Shown here piece after piece: positions 6,384 to 14,146 of a stretch of 60,436 nucleotides of DNA (its first letter is position 1; each line of letters begins with the position of its first letter). Where the stretch lies: the NCBI GenBank assembly GCA_944354535.1, contig CALVPY010000013.1:1-60436 (forward strand), in the 5' to 3' direction. The position numbers and the translations under genes were made by a program. Origin of the DNA: an uncultured Clostridia bacterium. GTDB lineage: Bacteria > Bacillota > Clostridia > Christensenellales > Borkfalkiaceae. The notes beneath the pieces were generated by a model. It was given only the letters and a program-made list of their open reading frames with translations. It did no database searches and had not been told where the DNA came from.

Positions 6384-6630
6384 TACAGGCGTTGAACGGA
6401 AGAGACGCGACTATCATTTCGGGTACAGAGAGGCGGGTCCTCAGGCTGAAAGACCGCCGCCGGGAAGGTCGCGGTATTCCCCCGTGAGCCGCTCCCCCGA
6501 ACAGAACTTTAAGGGGAGCCGTTTCCCGCGTGAAGGGGCAATGAGGCGCGGCAAAAGCCGCGTGAAGACAGGTGGTACCGCGAATGCTTTCGCCCTGTCG
6601 GCCAAAAGGCCGGCGGGGCGTTTATTTTTT
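6384..6630 (+). promoter_or_regulatory. T-box leader (tRNA-Phe sensing) of pheST
   Basis: The leader carries the T-box core AGGTGGTACCGCG (6570-6582), whose bulge pairs with the CCA end of uncharged tRNA. It is followed by a terminator stem CGCCCTGTCGGCC with GGCCGGCGGGGCG (6591-6620) and a T run to 6630. Upstream sequences form the long stem I region, where GGTATTCCCC places a UUC (Phe) codon at 6477-6479 as the likely specifier. Uncharged tRNA-Phe binding would favour the antiterminator and allow transcription of pheS and pheT. The class is established; the exact specifier position is my inference. Confidence 0.9.
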
Positions 6631-6646
6631 GCACAAGGAGGCAGAC

Positions 6647-7675
6647 ATGGAAGAACAGATCGTGCAGGAAGACATCGTAAAGGCGGCGCAGGAGGAAGCG
6701 GAAAAAGCCGAAGGCAGCCGCGCGCTCTACGAAGTCAAGATGAAGTTTTTGGGCCGTGCGGGCATTGTCACGGCAATGCTGAAGAAGATGAAGGAGATCG
6801 CTCCCGAAGAGCGCCCTTCCTTCGGCAAGAAGGTGAACGCCATCCGCGAAAAGCTCGAACAGGGCTTTGCGGCGGCGGAAGCGCGCGTCAAACAGCGCGA
6901 ACTTGCGGCAAAGCTTGAAAGCGAATCGCTCGATGTCACCATGCCCGGCAAGCGGCAGAAAAGGGGTGCGCTCCACCCCGTGACGCGCGTCAAAAACGAG
7001 CTCGTCGACATCTTCGCGGGCATGGGCTTCGAGATCTTCGAAGGCCCCGAGATCGAGAACGATTACTATAACTTCACGGCGCTCAACACGCCCGCCGATC
7101 ACCCTGCCCGCGATATGCAGGATACCTTCTATTTAAGCGAGGAATACCTTCTCCGCACGCAGACGAGCGCGGGGCAGATCCGCTTCATGGAAGAGCACCG
7201 CCCGCCCATCAAGATGCTCTCGCCCGGCCGCGTGTTCCGCTCGGACGACGACGCGACGCACTCGCCCATGTTCCATCAGATGGAGGGGCTCGTCGTCGAC
7301 AAAAACGTCACGCTGTGCGATCTTCAGGGGATGCTCGACGAATTCGCGCGCACCATGTTCTCCTCATCTTCGAAGACGCGCCTGCGCCCCTCCTACTTCC
7401 CCTTCACGGAGCCTTCCGTCGAAGTGGACGTCTCGTGCGCAGCGTGCGGCGGCAAGGGCTGCTCTCTCTGCAAGGGGACGGGCTGGATCGAAGTGTTGGG
7501 CGCGGGCATGGTGAACAGGCGGGTGCTTGAAAACTGCCATATCGACCCCGACGAATACACGGGCTTTGCCTTCGGCATGGGCATCGAGCGCATCGCCATG
7601 CTCAAATACGGCATCAACAACATCAAGCTGCTCACGGAAAACGACGTGCGCTTCTTGGAACAGTTCAAAGATTGA
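6647..7675 (+). CDS. pheS: Phenylalanine--tRNA ligase alpha subunit
   Basis: PheS, 342 residues, the usual bacterial length. With PheT it forms the alpha2-beta2 enzyme that charges tRNA-Phe. The N-terminal coiled-coil (about 1-85) is followed by the class II catalytic core: motif 2 region around [19 protein letters not shown] and motif 3 around [15 protein letters not shown] Cys-rich insert ([17 protein letters not shown]) is the normal form in many Firmicutes. ATG 6647 has AAGGAGG 6 bp upstream. The gene is under T-box control, and pheT follows 12 bp downstream. Confidence 0.97.
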   Translation: MEEQIVQEDIVKAAQEEAEKAEGSRALYEVKMKFLGRAGIVTAMLKKMKEIAPEERPSFGKKVNAIREKLEQGFAAAEARVKQRELAAKLESESLDVTMPGKRQKRGALHPVTRVKNELVDIFAGMGFEIFEGPEIENDYYNFTALNTPADHPARDMQDTFYLSEEYLLRTQTSAGQIRFMEEHRPPIKMLSPGRVFRSDDDATHSPMFHQMEGLVVDKNVTLCDLQGMLDEFARTMFSSSSKTRLRPSYFPFTEPSVEVDVSCAACGGKGCSLCKGTGWIEVLGAGMVNRRVLENCHIDPDEYTGFAFGMGIERIAMLKYGINNIKLLTENDVRFLEQFKD

Positions 7676-7687
7676 GGAGGAAGCAAG

Positions 7688-10087
7688 ATGATCGCACCCT
7701 TCAGCTGGTTAAAAGATTATGTGGATATCGATATTTCCGCCGAGCAATTGCAGGAAAAGCTCTTCTCGTGCGGGTTTGAGGTAGAGGAGCTCACTTACCT
7801 TGGCAAAGACGTCACGAACGTCGTCGTCGGCAAGATCCTCTCCACCGAAAAGCACCCCGATGCGGACAGGCTCACCGTCTGCAAGGTGGACTGCGGCGAT
7901 CACGGCGTCAAGCAGATCTGCACGGCGGCGACCAACGTCTTCGCGGGGGCAAAGGTGCCCTGCGCGCTCGACGGCGCCACCGTCCTGCATGAGGGCGGCG
8001 TGCAGAAGATCAAGAACGGCAAACTGCGCGGCGTTGCTTCCGAGGGCATGATGTGCTCGGGCGAGGAGCTGGGCATCACCGACGATTATTACGAGGGCGC
8101 CGAGGTCAACGGCATCCTCATCCTCGATGAAAGCGAGCCCGTCGGCGCGGACATCCGCCCTATCGTCGGCATCGACGACTATCTCTTCGATATCGCCGTC
8201 ACCGCCAACCGCCCCGACTGCCAGTGCATCCTCGGCATCGCGCGCGAAGTCGCCGCCGTCCTCAAAAAGCCCCTCAAACTGCCTGCCCTTACCTATACGG
8301 CGGCGCAGACGGACGTGAAGATCCCCGTCGAGGTGAAGGAGCCTTCCCTCTGCCCGCGCTATGTGGGGCATTTCGTGAAGGACGTGAAGATCGGCACCTC
8401 TCCCCGCTGGATGCGCCGCCGACTGGCGCTCTCAGGCCTTCGCTCGGTCTCCGACATCGTCGACATCACCAACTTCGTGCTGCTCGAAATGGGGCAGCCC
8501 ATGCACGCCTTCGACCGCAACTTCCTGCGCGGCGGGAAGATCGTCGTGCGCCGCGCCGAGGAGGGCGAGAGCATCGTCACCCTCGACGAAAAACAATTCG
8601 GCCTGCATCCCGACAACCTCCTCATCTGCGACGGCGAGGGCGGTGTGGCGCTCGCGGGCATCATGGGCGGGCTCAACAGTGAAATTAAGCCCGAAACGAA
8701 GGAAGTCTTCTTCGAAGCCGCCAAGTTCGCGCGCGACAGCGTGAGAAAGACCTCCCGCGCCTTGGGTCAGCGCAGCGATTCTTCTTCCCGCTTTGAAAAG
8801 GGCGTGGATGCCTACACCTGCCCCGTCGCGATGGACAGGGCTTTGCACCTCGTCGAAGAGCTCGGCTGCGGCGTGCCCACCTGCTACCGCGCCGACGTCA
8901 ACGCGCAGGACCTCACCCCCAAGACGCTCTCCGTCACGATGGAGAAGATCGACTCCCTCCTCGGCATCGAAGTGCCCAAGGAAGAGGCGGTCGCCATCTT
9001 AAAGCGCCTCTTCTTCGACGTGAAAGAGGAAGGGGATTCGCTCCTCGTCACCGTACCGCTGTGGCGCGAGGACGTGGACGGCTGGCCCGACCTTGCCGAA
9101 GAGATCATCCGTATGTACGGGTATGAGCACATCGAGCCCACCTTTTTGACGCGCGCGTCCGTCACCCACGGCGGCTGGACGCCCGCTCAGCAGCAGGAGC
9201 TCAAATTCAAGCGCGTTTTGGCGGGCGAGGGCTTCTTCGAGGCGTGCAACTATTCCTTCTATTCGCCCAAAGATTTCGACCTCTTCCGCCTGCCCGAAGA
9301 CGCGCCCGAACGCCGCGCCATCCGCATTCTCAATCCCATCGGCGAAGATCTTTCCGTCATGCGCACCTTCCTTGCGCCCGCGATGCTTCAGAACGTCGTG
9401 CGCAACGTGCGCCGCGGCAACGCGGAAGGGCGGCTCTTCGAGCTTGCCAACGCCTATCTTGCCGAGGAGCTCCCCTTGAAGGCGCTCCCCAAAGAAAATA
9501 AGCGCGTGACGCTCGCCGTCTGGGGAGAGGGCGACTTCTTCGACTTAAAGGGCGCCGTTGAGGCGATCGCCGAAAGCTTTTCGCTCCGCCTCACTTTCGA
9601 GCGCGGCGAAAAGCCCTTCCTGCACCCCGGGAAGACGGCTCTCATCCGCATGGGCGAGCGCGAAGTGGGCTGGATGGGTGAGCTGCACCCTTCGATCGCC
9701 GAAGAACTTGCCCTCGAAAAGCCCGTGTATCTTGCCGAGCTCGACTACGACGTCCTTTCGAGGAAGTTCGCAAAGGACATCGTCTATCATAACCTGCCCA
9801 AGTTTGAGAGCGTGCAGCGCGATCTTGCCGTCGTCGTCGACGAGAAGGTGACGTGCGCCGAGCTCGAAAACGCCATCCTGCGCGCCTGCAAGGCGGCGAA
9901 GAAGGCAGAGCTCTTCGACGTCTACCGCTCCGCACAGGTGGGCGCGGGCAAGAAGAGCATGGCGTTCCGCATCACATTCTCCCCCGAAGAGACGGCGGAA
10001 AAACCGCTCTCGCCCGAGGCGGTGGACGGCTTCTTCCATAAGATCGTGGGGAATTTGGCGCATAACTTCGGCGCAGAATTAAGGTGA
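7688..10087 (+). CDS. pheT: Phenylalanine--tRNA ligase beta subunit
   Basis: PheT, 799 residues, full length. Domains in order are the tRNA-binding OB domain (about 40-150), the B3/B4 editing domain (about 205-400, with HAFDRNFLRGGKIVVRRA), B5 (about 405-480), the catalytic-like core (about 490-680) and the C-terminal anticodon-binding FDX-ACB domain (about 700-799). It starts MIAPFSWLKDYVDI, with GAGGAGG about 6 bp upstream. It is the second gene of the T-box operon, and its stop codon overlaps a possible GTG start of the following hydrolase gene. Confidence 0.97.
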   Translation: MIAPFSWLKDYVDIDISAEQLQEKLFSCGFEVEELTYLGKDVTNVVVGKILSTEKHPDADRLTVCKVDCGDHGVKQICTAATNVFAGAKVPCALDGATVLHEGGVQKIKNGKLRGVASEGMMCSGEELGITDDYYEGAEVNGILILDESEPVGADIRPIVGIDDYLFDIAVTANRPDCQCILGIAREVAAVLKKPLKLPALTYTAAQTDVKIPVEVKEPSLCPRYVGHFVKDVKIGTSPRWMRRRLALSGLRSVSDIVDITNFVLLEMGQPMHAFDRNFLRGGKIVVRRAEEGESIVTLDEKQFGLHPDNLLICDGEGGVALAGIMGGLNSEIKPETKEVFFEAAKFARDSVRKTSRALGQRSDSSSRFEKGVDAYTCPVAMDRALHLVEELGCGVPTCYRADVNAQDLTPKTLSVTMEKIDSLLGIEVPKEEAVAILKRLFFDVKEEGDSLLVTVPLWREDVDGWPDLAEEIIRMYGYEHIEPTFLTRASVTHGGWTPAQQQELKFKRVLAGEGFFEACNYSFYSPKDFDLFRLPEDAPERRAIRILNPIGEDLSVMRTFLAPAMLQNVVRNVRRGNAEGRLFELANAYLAEELPLKALPKENKRVTLAVWGEGDFFDLKGAVEAIAESFSLRLTFERGEKPFLHPGKTALIRMGEREVGWMGELHPSIAEELALEKPVYLAELDYDVLSRKFAKDIVYHNLPKFESVQRDLAVVVDEKVTCAELENAILRACKAAKKAELFDVYRSAQVGAGKKSMAFRITFSPEETAEKPLSPEAVDGFFHKIVGNLAHNFGAELR

Positions 10088-10092
10088 GTGCG

Positions 10093-11010
10093 ATGATACT
10101 CAAAAACGGAAAAAAAGAGATCTTCGTCTACGAATGGCCTGTGGAAAGCCCCAAAGCCATCGTGCAGATCGTGCACGGCATGGCGGAGCACGCGGGGCGG
10201 TACGATGCATTCGCGCGCTTTCTCAGCGAGCACGGCTATTATGTCGTCGCGGACGATCACCGCGGCCACGGCAAGACGGACGAAAAGTCGCTCGGCTATG
10301 CCCCCAAGGATATGTTCGAGCACACCCTTTCCGACGAGGCGCTCGTCCTCGAGACCTTTCAGAAGAAGTATGCCGATACGCCCGTCATCGTGCTGGGCTT
10401 TTCCTACGGCTCCTTCCTGACGCAGCACTTCATCGCCCGCCACGGCGAACAGCTCGCGGGGGCGATCGTTGCGGGCAGCTCCTATAAAAAGGACGCCGAG
10501 GTGTACCTGGGCAGCGTCGTCGCGGCGCTCGGGAGCGCGTTTTTCGGCGAAAAGAAGCCCGCGAAGCTCATCGAAAAGCTCTCTTTCGGCGCATATGCCA
10601 AAGGGTTCGAGGACGGGGAGTGGCTCTCGACGGACGGCGGGAACAACCGCGCCTACCGGAGCGATCCCTTCTGCGGGTTCACCTGCTCCTTCCGCTTCTA
10701 TTCCGACTTCTTCCGCGGCCTCAGAAGCCTCTATACGGCGGAGTATGCGGAAAAGCTGCGCAAAGATCTGCCCGTCCTCCTCATCTCGGGGGCGGACGAT
10801 CCCGTGGGCGCGAGGGGCAAGGGCGTCAGAAAGCTCTATGACTTTTACACCAAGAAGGCGGGCATGAAGAACGTGCAGCTCAAGCTGTTTGAAAATTCCC
10901 GTCATGAGTTTCTCAACGAGCGGGAGGGCCGCGCCGAAAAGTGGGGCGCCGTGCTTGCCTTTTTGGATGAGACGGCGGGTTCGCCTTCCGAAGAGCCCGC
11001 AGCGGAGTAA
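10093..11010 (+). CDS. Monoacylglycerol lipase-like alpha/beta hydrolase
   Basis: A serine hydrolase of the PldB/monoglyceride lipase type, about 305 residues. Visible motifs are IVQIVHGMAEHAGRYD (oxyanion region), VVADDHRGHGKTD, nucleophile elbow GFSYGS, acid candidate in LISGADDPVGARG and the catalytic His in NSRHEFLNE. It would hydrolyse a lipid ester in the cytoplasm; there is no signal peptide. GTG 10084 overlaps the pheT stop and is possible, but ATG 10093 has AAGGTG at the right distance. It is probably co-transcribed with pheST. A very strong terminator follows. Confidence 0.88.
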   Translation: MILKNGKKEIFVYEWPVESPKAIVQIVHGMAEHAGRYDAFARFLSEHGYYVVADDHRGHGKTDEKSLGYAPKDMFEHTLSDEALVLETFQKKYADTPVIVLGFSYGSFLTQHFIARHGEQLAGAIVAGSSYKKDAEVYLGSVVAALGSAFFGEKKPAKLIEKLSFGAYAKGFEDGEWLSTDGGNNRAYRSDPFCGFTCSFRFYSDFFRGLRSLYTAEYAEKLRKDLPVLLISGADDPVGARGKGVRKLYDFYTKKAGMKNVQLKLFENSRHEFLNEREGRAEKWGAVLAFLDETAGSPSEEPAAE

Positions 11011-11031
11011 GGCAGTTTTCTTTTGAAGAAA

Positions 11032-11077
11032 AACGCGCGGCGGCGCGGGGCTTTCGCCCCGCGCCGCCGCGCGTTTC
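11032..11077 (+). terminator. Terminator after the pheST-hydrolase operon
   Basis: Near-perfect 20 bp GC-rich stem (arms 11032-11051 and 11055-11074) with a TTT-type loop, then TTTCTT. Confidence 0.85.
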
Positions 11078-11138
11078 TTGCTGCATCATATTGTATTTTG
11101 GCGTCTCCGCCCAAAAGGAGCGGCCGCAGCCGCCCCCT

Positions 11139-11603
11139 TTATAACACTTTTTCGAGATAGGTCTTCAAGGGCTTCATGCCCAAATTGTCGTAAAAGGCGC
11201 GGGCGGCGTCGTTGCCCTCCCACACGTTGAGGGTAAGGTCGTAGCAGTTCAGCTCCCTTGCAAGCGCCTCTGCGGCGGCAAACAGCCTTCGTCCCACGCC
11301 CCGTTTGCGGAATGCTTCGTCTACGCACAGATCGTCTAAATACAGCGTTTTATGCGCCGCCATCGAGCCGCCCTTCGTCCCCTCCAAAAAGCAGACGGCA
11401 TAGCCCAATACTTCGCCCGCTTCTTCGGCGACGAGCACGGGCGTTCGATCGATGAGCGCTTTCACTTCCCCTTCGTCATACTTGCGTTTGCCCTCTAAAA
11501 AGAGGTCGGGGCGGATGGCATGATGCACGGCGTGTACTTCAAAGAGGATGCGTCCGATCGCTTCTGCGTCCTCTTCCTTTGCGCGGCGGATACAAATTGC
11601 CAT
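11139..11603 (-). CDS. GNAT-family N-acetyltransferase
   Basis: A 154-residue GNAT enzyme. The protein begins MAICIRRAKEEDAEAIGRIL; the acetyl-CoA-binding region is LYLDDLCVDEAFRKRGVGRR with the R-x-x-G-V-G loop; the C-terminal motif is NDAARAFYDNLGMKPLKTYL. This pattern resembles RimI/ribosomal-alanine or antibiotic acetyltransferases, but the substrate cannot be told. GAGGAGG lies 7 bp upstream on the minus strand. It follows the SecB-like gene after about 50 bp and may share its promoter. Confidence 0.88.
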   Translation of the reverse strand: MAICIRRAKEEDAEAIGRILFEVHAVHHAIRPDLFLEGKRKYDEGEVKALIDRTPVLVAEEAGEVLGYAVCFLEGTKGGSMAAHKTLYLDDLCVDEAFRKRGVGRRLFAAAEALARELNCYDLTLNVWEGNDAARAFYDNLGMKPLKTYLEKVL

Positions 11604-11654
11604 AGCGATTCCTCCTCAAAACAAAGAGCCCGCTTCCTGCAGGCTCCTGAAAGT

Positions 11655-12104
11655 TCAGTTGACGACCTTGGGGTCGAAGTTGAGCGTGTATTGGTTGGGG
11701 CCCCTGTCTTCGGGGAAGAGGGTGGAGCCGGGGACGACGGGCAGCGTCAGCGGATTGATGAGGGCGTCTGCCGTCAGGTTGGTGACTGCGGCGCGAAGGT
11801 AAGGGAACATCGTCTCCGTCGCGTTGATGGCGAAGATGCGCTTGTCCTCGTCCGTCGTCATGTTGTTGACCTCGAATATGCCCACGAAGCGCACTTTGAG
11901 GTTGAAGGGCTTGGGAGATTCCTCCGTGCTCTCGATCTTGCATTCGAGGATGACGGTGTTCACCTTGTTGTTTTCGTTGGCCTGGCGGATCTGGCGGGTG
12001 AACATGGGCTTGATCTCGAACTTGGTATCGGGCGTCGCCTTGATGGGGTTGACCTTGAAGGAAAGCTCGTCTGCCGTGAGAGCCTTCAGGGAATAATCGA
12101 TCAT
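11655..12104 (-). CDS. SecB-like chaperone-fold protein
   Basis: A 149-residue protein that resembles SecB family proteins. It has alternating beta strands (KPFNLKVRFVGIFEV), a conserved segment ATETMFPYLRAAVTNLTADA like the SecB FPYLR...I/V-x-x-L signature, and a C-terminus INPLTLPVVPGSTLF similar to the PPINF-type end of SecB. SecB is a tetrameric export chaperone typical of Proteobacteria; in Firmicutes its homologues are scattered and sometimes linked to toxin-antitoxin systems. No toxin gene is next to it here. It has its own consensus promoter and AGAGGT ribosome site. The function is inferred from family resemblance only. Confidence 0.65.
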   Translation of the reverse strand: MIDYSLKALTADELSFKVNPIKATPDTKFEIKPMFTRQIRQANENNKVNTVILECKIESTEESPKPFNLKVRFVGIFEVNNMTTDEDKRIFAINATETMFPYLRAAVTNLTADALINPLTLPVVPGSTLFPEDRGPNQYTLNFDPKVVN

Positions 12105-12171
12105 AGTGTACCTCTCTTATCATCGGGCGGTGGGTCTGCCGCACGCGCCTCTGTATTTTTTATACCCCTCT

Positions 12172-12200
12172 ATCATACGCTCCAAACGCAGATTTGTCAA
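12172..12200 (-). promoter_or_regulatory. Promoter of the SecB-like gene
   Basis: On the minus strand, TTGACA (12195-12200), 17 bp spacer, TATGAT (12172-12177), about 70 bp ahead of the start codon. From 12201 to 12300 I see nothing definite. Confidence 0.8.
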
Positions 12201-12304
12201 GTTTTTGAAGAAAGCTGCGGGAACTTCCGAAAGGATCGCTCCTTTCCGCGGGGAGCGCGGGGGCGCGCGGGTTTGGGCGCGGGCGGGAAAAATTGTGCAA
12301 GCCG

Positions 12305-12333
12305 TTGACATTTTCCCCCGTGTTTTGTATAAT
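12305..12333 (+). promoter_or_regulatory. Promoter of the YcxB-like gene
   Basis: TTGACA (12305-12310), 17 bp spacer, TATAAT (12328-12333): full consensus. Confidence 0.9.
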
Positions 12334-12365
12334 GAGGGAAAGATCATACGGGAGAATTTTGCGAA

Positions 12366-12890
12366 ATGCTCGTCAACGAAACGAAAAACGATGTCGAAAC
12401 CAACCTTGCCGCCACGCTGCACACGGGCGGGTCCGTGATGGCGGGTGCGTGCATCGGCTTTGCGGCGTTCTTTGCCCTTCTCGGCGCGGTGCTTCTGGCG
12501 CTGAAAGCGGACGTGTTCTTCTATGCCTTCTGTTTTGCGGCGGCGGCACTTCTCCTTCTCTTCCTGCTCTTCGGCTACAAGCCCATGCTCAAAGCGGTGC
12601 TCCGAAAGTCGCTCGCAGGGAAGGAGACCGTGCATCGCTTTGTCTTTTTGGAGGATAACCTCGAGTTCCGCACCGAGCGCGGGGAACAGATCACGGGCAA
12701 GAGCGTCGTCGCCTATCAGGACATCCGCAAGGTCACGGAGTACGCCGATATGTGGATCGTCTGGCTGGACCGTTCTACCGTGCTCGCCGTCTCGCGCAGC
12801 GGGATGACGCAGGGAAGGGCGGAAGACCTGTCCGTCCTCTTCGGCGTCAAGCTCGGCGAACGCTTCAAGAGCCATGTCAGGGCGCGCTGA
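12366..12890 (+). CDS. YcxB-like membrane protein
   Basis: A 174-residue protein with two adjacent membrane segments (about 24-48 and 51-72), then a C-terminal cytoplasmic domain of the YcxB type: FVFLEDNLEFRTERGEQITGKSVVAYQDIRKVTEYAD with WIVWLDRSTVLAVSRS. YcxB-like proteins are common in Firmicutes and have no established function. GGGAGA lies upstream. Its 3' end overlaps the start of the broken phosphotransferase gene by 17 bp, so the two formed an operon before that gene was disrupted. Confidence 0.8.
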   Translation: MLVNETKNDVETNLAATLHTGGSVMAGACIGFAAFFALLGAVLLALKADVFFYAFCFAAAALLLLFLLFGYKPMLKAVLRKSLAGKETVHRFVFLEDNLEFRTERGEQITGKSVVAYQDIRKVTEYADMWIVWLDRSTVLAVSRSGMTQGRAEDLSVLFGVKLGERFKSHVRAR

Positions 12891-12997
12891 AAAGCTTTTT
12901 ATTCCGCCTCAAACGCTTTCGCCCGCAGGAGCCGCCCGCTTTTTGCGCCCCTTCGGCGCGGGCGTGCCCGAAGAGACGGAAACGCTGCTTACTTATA

Positions 12998-13378
12998 CTG
13001 TAAGGGAATAATAGGAACCCGATCAAAAGCGCGTGTTTTGCCCCGATACTGCGTTAAGGCCCTTGACCGTGCGCTCGGCACGGCCTGCGGCCCTTGCCTT
13101 GTCTGGGGGCAAAACCGCAGCTTTTGATTGCTTCGCGCTTTTGGCGAGTAGATTTTGAGATGCTTTGCCGTGAAGAGGATGCGGCAATACCACAGTATTG
13201 CAAAGACGATGAACGGCAAGGCGTCCAATTCATACCACAGCCCTCGCAAAATTTTACAATGTAAAATTTTGCGAAGAGGAGCGGCAGACGAAAAAGGCGC
13301 GGCGGTCGGCTTTGCCGAATGCCGGCAAGACGCGTCTTGCCGCGACGAAAAAGCGTGGTTCGTACTGTTCCCTTACAG
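12998..13378. mobile_element. MITE-like element with 22 bp inverted ends
   Basis: A 381 bp segment with terminal inverted repeats. The left end (12998-13019) and the reverse complement of the right end (13357-13378) agree at 19 of 22 positions, starting CTGTAAGGGAA. TATA flanks both sides (12994-12997, 13379-13382) as a probable target duplication. A perfect 15 bp inverted repeat lies in the interior (13244-13258 with 13260-13274). There is no transposase: the only long frame (12989-13249, minus) matches no family known to me. It must have been moved by a transposase encoded elsewhere. It interrupts the phosphotransferase-like gene. Confidence 0.75.
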
Positions 13379-13690
13379 TATACTTGGGAGGATGGATACT
13401 TCCGCCGCATCGTCCGCTGCCGTGTCGGGGCGGGCGATCTTGTTTTGAAGGTGCGCCGCGAGGAAGAGGTTTCCCTTGCGCGGCTTTCTTCGCAGTGCGC
13501 TTTTTCCGAATATCTTGCAGAGCACGGCATCCGAACGGCGCGCTTTCTGTCCGTTTGTCCGAGCGGTGAGGGCGCGTGGAAAAAGGAGGGCTTTGCGGCG
13601 GCGCTTCCTGCGGCGAGCGGGCCCGTTCTCGTGACCCTCGAACACTTCTGCGAAGGGCAGCTCACCGAGATCACGCCCGAGCTTGCCGAG

Positions 13691-13735
13691 GCGGCGGGGC
13701 GCAGACCTTCGGGTCTGCGCCCCGCCGCTTTTTTT
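13691..13735 (+). terminator. Terminator at the pseudogene end
   Basis: Perfect 17 bp stem (13691-13707 with 13712-13728), TTCG loop, seven T. It may also serve the convergent veg-type gene on the minus strand. Confidence 0.88.
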
Positions 13736-13803
13736 CTGCCCCGTCTTATCGTTGGGCGGGCAGGGCAAAGCGATCCGGCGCTGTTTCTGCGCCGCTGCGC
13801 TCC

Positions 13804-14046
13804 CTATTCGGCGCGCTTTACTTTGACGCTGCCGCAGAGCACTTCCGCATAGGAATAGCTCGTCTTGCCTAAGAATCGCTCGTCGTCGGGGCGTACGGTG
13901 AAGAGGGCGGGGTACACCCCCGAAAGCTCTCCGCGGTAGGAGAGCACTTTGTTTCGCCCCAGATTGACGGTCACGTCCACTTTGGAACGCAGGCACGTCT
14001 CGATCGCCCGCTTGACGGCGGCTAAGTTCCGGCTCTGTCGTATCAT
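13804..14046 (-). CDS. Veg-family protein (DUF1021)
   Basis: About 80 residues from the ATG at 14046. The segment VDVTVNLGRNKVLSYRGELS, then GVYPALFTVRPDD and TSYSYAEVLCGSVKV, follows the Veg pattern (short SH3-like beta barrel, YPSVFV-x-SYSYADVLT in B. subtilis). Veg in B. subtilis is abundant and has been linked to biofilm gene control through SinR; its role elsewhere is unknown. ATG codons at 14064 and 14148 would give longer N-termini; the family length favours 14046. Proximity to a SipL-like gene and ispE is a common clostridial arrangement and supports the call. Confidence 0.8.
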   Translation of the reverse strand: MIRQSRNLAAVKRAIETCLRSKVDVTVNLGRNKVLSYRGELSGVYPALFTVRPDDERFLGKTSYSYAEVLCGSVKVKRAE

Positions 14047-14146
14047 GCCCCGTTTTTTCCCCATTTTGCCGCAGAATATACTTCTTTCGCCGCGCATAAC
14101 CGTCCGCAAGCCCTCATACAATAGAGGGAACACAAGGAGGGCCATC

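Larger units (their letters stand above)
12874..13735 (+). pseudogene. Broken phosphotransferase (APH-like) gene, split by a MITE
   Basis: The reading frame starts at ATG 12874 (MSGRAEKLFIPPQTLSPAG) and reaches ETLLTYT at 12999, where a MITE-like insert begins; it stops inside the insert at TAA 13009. After the insert the protein continues in another frame at 13379 as YTWEDGYFRRIVRCRVGAG and LKVRREEEVSLARLSSQCAF, like the N-terminal lobe of aminoglycoside phosphotransferase-type kinases. Removing exactly 12994-13378 (385 bp) joins the two halves in frame. The catalytic lobe (HGD and DxD motifs) is absent: after ELAEAAGR the sequence runs directly into a terminator hairpin at 13691. So there are two lesions, an insertion and a 3' deletion. 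Kinase identity is inferred from a partial match. Confidence 0.65.

Noticed and set aside
12989-13249. 86 aa minus-strand frame inside the MITE-like element
   Set aside because: It ends in the element's inverted repeat and matches no transposase or other family; more likely non-coding.
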